Assembly: GCA_036365455.1 (NCBI GenBank)
Contig: JAWQUS010000030.1
Span: 14,590,001-14,654,000 of the forward strand
Direction: 5' to 3'
Length of the DNA: 64,000 nt
DNA from: Macrosoma leucophasiata
Taxonomy: Eukaryota; Arthropoda; Insecta; Lepidoptera; Hedylidae
Shown: piece by piece, positions 18,434 through 28,400 of the stretch
How positions within the stretch are numbered: position 1 is the stretch's first letter
Layout of the letters: every line of letters begins with the position of its first letter
The notes under the pieces: generated by a model
The model's database searches: none
Seen by the model: only the letters and a program-made list of their open reading frames with translations
What the model was told of the DNA's origin: nothing
Made by a program: the position numbers and the translations under genes

Positions 18434-19195
18434 ATGGCTGATGCAGCAATAGCTCGTCGCGAAGCACGAAGACGAAGAATATTAGAAAATTCTCACAATA
18501 GATTGCAACTTATATCAGGAAAAACAGCCGATGACACGTGCAGAGGTAGCATGATGAATTTGTCAAAATAACTTCATGTATCATAAAGAAATTCATACCT
18601 TCACCAGAACATTGTTTTCATTTCAGAATCGCCGATCCTATCATCAACACCTGATCCAATACAGAGAGATGAGATTCCGATCCTTACGAGTACTAGTGAA
18701 AGCAATAGATATTCTCTTAACAATGGTGTGATCGCAGCTGAACCCAATCAGTTTTGTTTCTTGAGAAGCCACGACGATGTCGCGGTCAATGACAGAGAGG
18801 TATTCAATGACTTGGCAGCTTTAATACCACCAGCAGTGGAGCCGATTCAGATACCGCTGCGGGAGAAACTCATAAGTTACAAATATGATGTAGTGTTGTT
18901 ATCATTACTAACTCAGGTACTTTATAGTCTGTCCATAGTAACATTCGACAATACGTTTTTCTTTGTGCCCCTTATTGTATATTCAGTGACGAAGTTGTTA
19001 TGGTTTTCAAAACCACCCACCAGCAGTTTAGCCCACACACTGTTGATGCTAAATGGTATCTCGGGGCCAAGAGCTGATAAAATCTTACAGTTTACACAAT
19101 ATTCTGGGGCTGTATCACAAGATGTATGTGTATTTTTATTCACCACTATTTGCATACAATCACTTTGTATCACTTTAAGCAACCTCAGTACCTAA
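18434..19195 (+). CDS. Camlg: CAMLG/GET2-like tail-anchored protein insertion receptor
   Basis: CAML, with WRB/GET1, receives tail-anchored proteins from TRC40/GET3 at the ER membrane. Two exons: 18434-18545 and 18627-19195 (donor GTAGCA, acceptor TTTCAG), 226 residues plus TAA. The N terminus (AIARREARRRRILENSHNRL) matches the Arg-rich cytosolic helix of CAML and GET2 that binds the GET3 ATPase. Three membrane segments follow at about residues 125-145, 148-164 and 204-221. The C-terminal LLMLNGISG...VCVFLFTTICIQSL corresponds to the last loop and helix of vertebrate CAML. Human CAML has 296 residues; the difference is in the low-complexity linker. Translation starts at the first ATG, 49 bp after a MITE. 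I identified it by motif order, not by search; overall identity to vertebrates is low, as usual for this family. The 3' UTR probably extends into the AT-rich sequence after 19195. Confidence 0.82.
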
Positions 19196-20467
19196 TGTTT
19201 ACTTCAATAACAGTTTCCACCCATCGCTGGGTAACATAATGACTGAGCAGTTTCTAATATTAGCTGGCTAGGTTATTGGAAAACACCATAGTTTTGATTG
19301 CTTGTGCCTTTATAAATAAGTGAGAGATGTGACAAGTGTGCATTTAGTCACATATTGCCATTTTAGTTTTAAATTAGTAAGTTGTATATAGTTAACAAAT
19401 TTTCTTATGGAGACATTTTATACCCAGCTCATTATTGATTTTGATTTTGCAAATGATGGTAAGATGATACTTTTCATCTGATTATTGTATGGTACCAACT
19501 TGAAATATGAGAATACCCACTAATCATTGATAATTAATGTTACATGACTACTTTATATAAAAAATAGGCTTTCCTTATGATAGAATAATGTAAACATCTA
19601 TCAATTACTTCACTAAAGGAGATGTTCCAAAATGTATGAAGCTTGGGCCTGCGCCTTGTACACCACACTATATTGAGAGAAGAAGCATAAAATACAAAAT
19701 CATTTTCAGCTATTCAAATAGTTTATTATACATTCAATTAATTGTCTTCTTCTTTATTATAATTAATGGCTACTACCCAAGACTAAGGGTAATTTTGCCA
19801 AATTCAATTAATTGTCGTAAGTATATTTCAAAAACCAAATTGTCATAGTAGCAATATGGCGACATATTGTTATAAATACAAGGTATATATTGTTATATAT
19901 ATTGTTATAAAGACACAGTGTACAAGGTGAGGGACCAATGTGGAAATTGTCCTTTCAAGAAAATATTTTTTTACGTATTTGTAAATATATCATAGATGAT
20001 GCATTACTAGCTGCTTGTGATACATAGATTCAATCAGATTTCAAAGTAGTACATTTCGTTCACATATAACTGTTATACTCAAACTTTACTAATTCATTCT
20101 TTATTGCATTTACATTTTATTTATAAATAAAAATCCTTGTAAAATAATAGTATGTATTCTGGTTAGTTGTGAATTAGATTTTATTTGTAGTTTTGATTAA
20201 ATCAACTTGTGCAAGGGCCCAAATAACAATGTATTTTGTGAATACCTATCAGATAATCTTGTTTTTCATGTAATAATATATAAACTATGGCAGTCTGTGA
20301 CTGATAAAAAAATGTTATAGGGGAAAATCGCATATGTAATTGCATATGTAATATTGGCTTATTAATTTGCTCAACTTTTAATCATACTACTGTCATTTAT
20401 TTATTAATCTTGTAATCATGCTGAATTTACACAGACTCAGTGCAAAAATTTATTACTTAGGTAATGA

Positions 20468-20575
20468 AGGTGGCAAATAAGCATGTAGTTCACGTTAATG
20501 TTAAATGATGACTGCAACCTATAGACATCCACCCAAAAACCAGAGGCCAAAATGCAAATGCATACCTCTGAGAAA
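20468..20575 (-). repeat. SINE-M fragment
   Basis: GAAGGTGGCAAATAAGCATG, TTAATGTTAAATGATGACTG and CCAAAATGCAAATGCATACC match the tail 110 bases of the family with several substitutions. Confidence 0.6.
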
Positions 20576-21041
20576 GAAAAGAAAAGAAAGAAATTGACTT
20601 TGTGTAAATCTGGCAAACACTAATGATATGTCTTGTGAGAATGAAAATATTAAAATATCAACAAGGATTTAAGCTGATCCAATACCAAAGATGTAGACCT
20701 CATTTGTAATGTAATTATTTGTTTTCTAATTTGTTTAATCTTTCAAGGATTGTAAGGCCACCGGCGCCCAGACACTATTGAATTTCAATTGTCATATTTT
20801 TCTCTTATCATAATATTCATATTTTGATGTGTGTTCATTGTTGGGAAATATTCTATTATTATATTATTATAAAATATTATATTACAAAGTTCATTTCAAC
20901 GACCTTGCATTTTTTGAATTACTTTTTTATACATTTAAACATACATAAAAGTTCTGAAATCCCACATTCTTGTAAACATAGTATGACATACATTTATGTA
21001 AAATTGTATAAAGATTTACTGCTGAGCTGTATAAACTAGTT

Positions 21042-21141
21042 TTCATATAGAACGATTTAGATGAAATTTCACGTTATTCCTGTAAGAATAATGTTGCATT
21101 TCATAAAGAACGATTTAGATGAAATGTCACATTATTCTTGT
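21042..21141 (+). repeat. Two-copy tandem repeat, period 58 bp
   Basis: TTCATATAGAACGATTTAGA... at 21042 recurs as TTCATAAAGAACGATTTAGA... at 21100. About 42 bases match with four differences. Confidence 0.7.
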
Positions 21142-21877
21142 AAAGAGGCGATATGCTTTTGCCTATTTCACAGTTGATAACTATCAGCTTAATTCCTGTT
21201 ATAAATAACAGTAAATGAAATGGAAATAATAAAGATTTATTTTAATTATATTTTGTAACACAGTTTTGGAATAAAAATGGTTATAATGTTTTTCTTGGAT
21301 TTAATTTAGCAAACTCCTTGCTGGTAGATCACTGTAACAAAAATAATCAATTTGAATGATATTACATACTTAGGGGTGCAGTATTTATCTAATTCATATT
21401 TACTAGAGCTTTCTGCCTACCCAGTATGGCACTTGGCATGAAGATACATAATATATACTAGAGATGGTCTATCTGAATTATGTGAATGAATTTAATAGGA
21501 TAACAGCAATTGGAGCAATATTGGATTTAAGCTGTACCAAATTATCAGTGATAAAGGATAATAAATCTATAAAAATAAAAGTCTGATATTTTGCAACTAA
21601 GATTAAAAATAAAGCTTCAGTTCAACCCTAGTTTAATCAAGGGCAGCGGCCACACAGGACAATATACTCACAAGCAGAACAGCCACCAGTTCACCAGACA
21701 GAAGGGAGAGGGGAGTTTGGTTTCAGTTGCTAATAGAGACTTGTCTGATTTTGGATTTGGAAGACTGGCAGCCACAGCAGCTTGGTAAATTTGCATCCGA
21801 CGATCCAGGTGGGGAAGAAGCAGGTTGAATAATATACGACAAATTTAAGTAGAACTTGCTGGGGATAATTTTCTTAA

Positions 21878-24800
21878 TTTTTTTTTTATGTCTGTAGCTT
21901 GACAGACAAGCAAACGGGCCACCTGATGGAAAGTGGTCACCGTCGCCTATGAACATTTGCAACACCAGGGGAGTTGCCAACGCGCTGCCAGCCCTGAAGG
22001 ACTCTTTTGACGCCATTTTTGAAGAACCCCATATTGTAGCACCCAGGGAACACCTCAGAGGGAAGTTCGTTCCACAATTTACACGTTCTGGGCAGAAACG
22101 AACGAGAAAACCGCACCGTTGAGCACTGCCAGGTGTCCAGTCGGTGAGGGTGAAACTTCTCTCTTCGGCGGGTAGTACGGTGTATAAAAAGAGACGGTGG
22201 TACCATGTCGAACAGTTCGACAGAGCACTCACCATTGTAGAGACGGTATAACACGCACAGACTACCAATATCTCTGCGCAGGCTCAGATGTTCGAGCCTG
22301 TCTGTAAGTCCTGGATCGTTAACAATACGAACGGCGCGTTTTTGTAGGGAGTCAAGTGGACCAAGCTGGTACTTGGGGGCTCCCGCCCACAAATGAGAGC
22401 AGTATTCCAGATGGGGCCGCACTTGGGCCTTATAAAGCTGTAATAGCTGCCCCGATGTGAAATACTGCCTCGCTTTGTTAAGCACCCCCAACTTTTTGGA
22501 TGCCAACTTGGTCTTACACTCAATGTGACTCCCGAATTGCACTTCGTTCGATATGTCAACGCCCAGGATACCGATACTCTTATCAACGGCGAGCGGAATG
22601 CCCTGGAATTGTGGTACTACAATGAATGGTTTTTTTTTAGCGGTGAACGCGCAGACTTGTGTCTTTGAGGGGTTAAACTGTACTAAATTAAGTCGACCCC
22701 AATCCGAGACTCGCTCCAGAGAGTGCTCGATTTCAGACACAAGTCTAGTCCTGCTTTCCTCGATAAGTGTCCGAGAGGCATTTGCACGGCTAGTGTAGTG
22801 TGCATCTCCCGTACTATCATCAGCATAGCAATGAAAATTGGAGTTTTGCTCCAATATTTCATTGATATGCAGAAGAAAAAGCGTGGGAGATAGCACAGAG
22901 CCTTGCGGCACACCAGCGTTGATAGGAAGTCTGTCTGAGCGCTGACCGTCAACTAAGACTTGTATATAACGCTCAGACAGAAAGCTGGCTGTCCAGTTGC
23001 ATAGCCTCTCGGGAAGACCGTAGGAAGGAAGTTTTGCGAGGAGTGCCCTGTGCCAGACCCGGTCAAAGGCCTTAGCAATGTCCAGGCTTACAGCCAATGC
23101 CTCCCCACTCTCGTCCAAGGCGTGGGACCAATGGTGCGTGAGATATACTAGAAGATCACCAGCAGACCTGCTATGACGAAATCTATATTGGCGGTCACTG
23201 ATCAGCTGATGATCCTCTAGATACTGCAGCAGTTGAGTATTGATCACACACTCCATGACTTTGCAGAGTAGGGAGGTTATTGCTATGGGCCTATAATTGG
23301 CCGGGTCACTACGATCCCCTTTTTTGGGTATCGGGTGCTCGAGGGCGGTCTTCCACGCAAACGGTACGGTTCTTTGATCGTAGGAAAGCGAGAACAGGCG
23401 CGTCAGAACGGGGGTCAGCTCGGGAGCGCACCTCTTCAACACCACCGCAGGGACGGAGTCCGGCCCACTCGACTTCTTGACGTCAAGAGATAAAAGAGCT
23501 CGCCCGACGTTCTTCTGAGTGAATTTGACGTCAGGCATAGAGCTTTCACAGCGCGGGATGGTAGGCGCTGTGATACCCATGTCGTCAAGAGTAGAGTTTG
23601 AGGCAAAGAGGCTGCCCAGAAGGTCAGCTTTCTCTTTTGCCGTGTGGGCCAGGCTATCGTCAATTTGACGCAGTGGTGGGAAAGATGACCGACAAAAATT
23701 TCCTTCCATAGCTTTGGCAAGAGACCAATAGGCACGGCTCCCGGGAGGGTGCCTCATTAGTTTCTTGCCAACTCTACCGATGTGCTTTGACTTCGCTTTG
23801 GCCATGCGCCGCTTTGTGGACCTGGATGCAGCGTTGAGTGCTCTCTTAAGGTCGGAGGCATTAGGATCCTTACAAGCGTGAGCCGCAGTCCAGGTTCTGT
23901 AAGCCTCCTGCTTGTGACTAGAAGCCACAGCACAGGACTTATCGAACCAGGGCTGGTACTGTCCGCCAATGGATACCACTGAGTACGGAATGTAACATTC
24001 CATTCCCTGGTGTATCACATCGGTTACAGCATCGGCACACGTGCTCGGCTTTTCCGACGAGAAACAAAGCTGCCTCCATGGGTAGGACGTCAGGAACTCC
24101 CTCAGTCCATCCCAGTCTGCCGACCTGTAATGCCACACTTGTCGAGTTGCCGAGGGCCGCAGCGGCGTCCGAACCGACAATGAGGTTTTTGAGCGTACCA
24201 GACAGTGGTCCGAGGATCCTAAGGGAGCCTCGACCCGGTTACAACTTGTGAGAGTCCATTAGCCAACGCGTAATCGTGTGCAGATCTTCCAGCGAAGTTC
24301 GTGATTCGGGAACTCAACCACTCCGTATGGTGTGCGTTAAAATCACCAAGAATCACCAACTCCGCAGAAGGATACTGCACAAGCACTGTGTCGACCACCT
24401 GTTGGATGTGCTCGAACAAGCGAGCTGTCTCCCTGTACACGCACGCGTATATTCGGGTAGATCCACCGTAATCCACGCGTGCCCACAATAGTGAAAGGTC
24501 CTTGTCTTCAAAATGGTCAAGACGGCGACAACAGACATCCTCTCGGACATACAGACATACCCCGGCGCGGCGAACGAAAGTGTTCTCCAGAGTATAGCCG
24601 GGGTAAGTAAGGTACGCTGTGTCAAGTGGAGAGGATATTTGTGTCTCCGTCAGAAAGAGTAGGGCCGGCTTAGCCGTTTCAAGGTAGAGGTGAACGGCGT
24701 TAAGGTTGGTGTGTAAGCCCCTGATGTTGTACATATCCACAGTAAATGTGGGAGGGGCGTCCGCTGCGTTACTACTCTTTTTCTTTTTTTGACCATTTTT
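21878..24800 (-). mobile_element. LINE (non-LTR retrotransposon, Jockey/CR1 group), almost full length but defective
   Basis: It runs from an endonuclease domain (near 24800) through reverse transcriptase to a 3' end with an A-rich tail (T-rich on the plus strand at about 21878-21888). No convincing 5' UTR or ORF1 is visible, so it is probably 5' truncated. Two more fragments of the same family lie at 26226-26365 (+) and 31486-31790 (-). It inserted downstream of TFAM in the same orientation. Confidence 0.85.
21937..24740 (-). pseudogene. LINE ORF2: endonuclease plus reverse transcriptase, broken by a deletion and frameshift
   Basis: The endonuclease part (24740-24219) starts VDMYNIRGL and has the apurinic-endonuclease motifs LFLTETQI and VILGDFNAHHTEWL. 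It ends in TAG shortly after GLSQVV. The RT part is open in another frame from about 24245 to the stop at 21937. It shows GSSDHCLVRSK (end of endonuclease), PIPKKGDRSDPANYRPIAIT, DIAKAFDRVWH, AGVPQGSVLSPTLFLL, the catalytic HCYADDS and a C-terminal LGVLNKARQYF region. The join lacks the endonuclease residues that normally separate the two blocks and shifts frame, so a small deletion killed the copy. The first ATG of the RT segment is not its natural start. Confidence 0.85.
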
Positions 24801-25126
24801 TATTTTAAAAACTTCCTAACAGCGTCGGATAAGGGAAAAAATGATATGCACGGTTTATATAGTTTTTTTTGTAATGGGGGAAAAATATAGGTGTAATTTT
24901 GATTGATTGATATAGACCCTTCCCCCTATATTTCCCTAGAGCTATGTGGTGGGTCCTCAATTGGTTTAATGTCAATACTTGAACAAATACCGGGATATGA
25001 ATGATTGTATAAAATAAAATGACTGCTTATATTGTGCTTAATTAGTATAATGTGGCAGCGATGACTACTTTTTACAATGTCAAAACATAAAGAAAATAAA
25101 AACTAAAACATCTACAAATGAAAAAA

Positions 25127-25414
25127 TTAAAATTTAAAGAAGCTCTTTATGCTACCCATGATCGTCTTACTTTTAGAGGTATCGTGTGGTGGATCATTCT
25201 GATTTAATTCAGGTTTACTTTCACCCGTGCTCTGACATTCTTCCGACTTAGTATTATTATTCTTAATACTGGCTGGATCTTTAACAACCTTTTCTTTCAA
25301 CTGTTCTTTAGGACTAGAGGCAGTTACTGTTTCCTTAGTGCATATTTCTAAATTATTATCTTTAAAACTAGATTCTATTTTAATGTCAGTTGATTCATCA
25401 GAGCACCCGAGTTC
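25127..25414 (-). other. Open in-frame extension of 95 codons directly after the TFAM UAG stop
   Basis: Reading on from the TAG at 25417-25415 without change of frame gives 95 sense codons before TAA (25129-25127). The predicted segment is polar and charged, rich in Lys, Glu, Ser, Asn and Thr. It starts ELGCSDESTD and ends SKTIMGSIKSFFKF. Neighbouring AT-rich sequence rarely stays open this long. It may be a readthrough tail, a tail lost through a CAG-to-TAG change in this allele, or a sequencing artefact; it could also be chance. Confidence 0.5.
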
Positions 25415-28400
25415 CTATTGTTCCTTTGAACTTTTAGACCTCTGAGGTTTCTGACGTACGAGGTCTGAACGGCCCATTGACACCATTTTCAGTTCCCAAG
25501 CGTCTAGTTCTTTCCTGTAAATTAATGTATTTAATTTATTTATAGTCGCGGGAATCTGAAACATTTAAAAAGTGAGGGGTACCTAAACTACTTAATGAAT
25601 GAAAGATCCGAAATGTTATAAAATATAGTGTGAGGCTTGCTGTATAACTGTTTGATGCACTATCAGAGAAGTGTTGCCTAACCACATTGCACTTTTATAC
25701 GTTGTAATAAAAGCCATTTTTATGTTCCCGCCATGTCCATTACGGGCGTAGGTAGAATGTGGAGCGCCAGATAACCAGGTTACACACCTACCGAGAATCA
25801 TCTACATTCATTATTCTCTTGATACAAACATGCCGATTCCTATGTCTCTACACCCTACCCTACCCCCATTTTTAATTGATTTTGTTTAAATGTTGATTTC
25901 CCTGACTGTACATCTTTTGTCTTCTCACAGAGCAGATGAGTCTCATGGCCAAATATTCAAACGTCACTTAAATATAAGTGGCACTTAATTGCTTTGTCTC
26001 TATAAACACGTGCAAGTGCAAAACGACAGAGATAGCTGATACTCGTATTTGAGGGTTACATAAAGTGCAGTTTGAGTATTCGGCCATTAGCATTAGCCTA
26101 AGAAACTTGTAAGAGTATTCACGTGAGCTGTATCACAAACGTGGCCTTGTTTCCTGCACATTCTTTCAACTCCTTTATTTCTGCAGTCTGTCTCATTTAG
26201 GAATTTAGCTGATTTGGGCATCCATATGGGGTTCTTCAAAAATGGCGTCAAAAGAGTCCTTCAGGGTTGGCAGCACGTTGGCAACTCCCCTAGTGTTGCA
26301 AATGTTCATAGACGACGGTGACCACTTACCATCAGATGGCCCGTCTGCTTGTCTGTCAACTAAATGACAATTACACTGCCCTGAGGAACACCAGCTTTAA
26401 TTTCAAACAAGTTAGTTACTTCTTCTCCATGTTTTGCACATTTGCATATTGCATAAAAGATATAGCTGTAATATGTAGATGGCAAAACTGTAGCCTGTGC
26501 AGTTCGAAATGTTCTGTCTCTTTATAGTCATGCCCGCACTGTTTGACTGCAAGCAAGATGAAGTCTATAGCCGGAACTTCATCTGACTTGCAGTCTGAAT
26601 GTAATAACATACATCAATAACATAGTACATCGTTTTTATTGAAAAATCCCTCAGGATTTGGTCCAATCACAGTAAATCTACCTACTGATAAATAAAGAGC
26701 ATGTGACAATGGTTACATGAAAAGCATGACAATGTTGTATAACCATCATACTACTGAATATCCCAAAAGAAGGCGACAGATTAGATAGTAGATAGAGAGA
26801 TTTTTTATTATCATGATGGTGCCAAACAAGCATGATATTTTGATATTGATGGTAAGTGAATAAGTAATGCAGCCTTATTCATCTTCCTAAAAACTGGTGA
26901 CAAAAATCTGCTGCCCCTGATGCCTAAATTGTTTCATCTCTGTGATAGTTACTACAGATAGTACAGGGCTATAATATAATGTTATCATCTAACCACAACA
27001 CTGTAGTGTTGAATACCACCATTTGGTGTCAGATCACATTGGTAACATGGTGGTGACTATTCCCTCTAAACAATAGAATTCTAGACAATAACAACAAGTA
27101 AATATAATTTTAGATAGATTTACATACTTATATTTCTTCATAAGATCTTGAGCTTGTTTATCGTATTTCAGCTTTTCACTCTCCGAGAGCTTAAACCACC
27201 CAGATTTTACATTCTCTTGAAATTCCTTCATACTTTTTCCTTGAAATACATCTTTCCTTGATTGCATGTATAAGAAATAGGAAGACATTGGTTTCTTAGG
27301 GCGTCCTAAGTCTTTGTATTCCTGAAAATATTTGTATTCATCAATTAACTTATGCTCTGTAGTACCTACTACTTCTATGTGACGATGGGGACGTGACGAC
27401 CCTATCACCCTCTAGTGGAGGGGATTTCCTTCTCTAGTGAACTCTCTCTACCGAAAAATGGTGGTCCAGCCATTCTTGGCAGTAGAGTCTCATGGCAGTA
27501 CAGCCACTGTAAAAGCCAATTCACCTGCCAAGCATGGTAGGCATTATGGCATATTAGGCGTATTATGGCATATTCTTTGCTAATGACATACAACCACAGA
27601 TCACCTCCAATAGATACCGCATTCAGGGCAACCGACGCTCACAACACATTAGTGCATTTTACTAGCATAGAACGCAATGCTCAAAATCGCCTGACAGCCA
27701 ATCACAGTGCTTTAGTTACATCTTACACAACCCCTGCGTACCTCAAAGAACGGTGAACACGGATCCAAACAAATATTCACTAATGTGGGTATCTATTAGA
27801 GGTTATCTGTGCACACATTTTTTTTTTTGTATTTATGTATGTATCTTCACACGAGTTAGTGGTAGGCAGAGTGTTTAGTTAATTTTACAATTAAAAAAAA
27901 AATATATTGTAAAATTAACTAGTCTTGGTACACAAAACTTAGAACATTTGAAGCAGTGACGATTAAATTAAAAAACATACATTTGGAGCACCCTAAACAA
28001 CCAGGTTAGATAATAGCTTGCTCCAACTTAGGTAATAAGGCTCCAAACACAATTTTAACTTACAGCTTTCAATTTCCGCTTTTCTCTAGCAACACTAATT
28101 TCTTCCTTAACTCTCTTAATATCTTCTTTTTGTTGTTCAGTAAGGGATGATTCATACATAGCTTTGATCTTCCTATAATCTTCTAAATCTTTTTCATATT
28201 CTTTGGACATTTGTGTTTTTGTCTGAAAAATATAAGAGCAGATTGTTACATCTGAATTTAAAAAAATCATTGAGTTATTTGTGCACAAGTTGCACTATCA
28301 AACTGGGCAGCATGTTTCTGGCTTCTTTTTTTATGCAACGAAGGTGGCAAACAAGCATACAGTTCACATTGATGTTAAGTGATGGCTGCAGCCTATAGAC

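Larger units (their letters stand above)
19196..21877. other. AT-rich intergenic stretch / CAMLG 3' UTR
   Basis: No supported coding sequence. It holds a SINE-M fragment (20468-20575) and a tandem direct repeat (21042-21141). Confidence 0.5.

Noticed and set aside
18922..19182. Minus-strand ORF opposite CAMLG exon 2
   Set aside because: Shadow of the plus-strand membrane protein frame.
24219..24740. Separate host endonuclease gene
   Set aside because: It is the endonuclease domain of the adjacent LINE, in the right order and strand.
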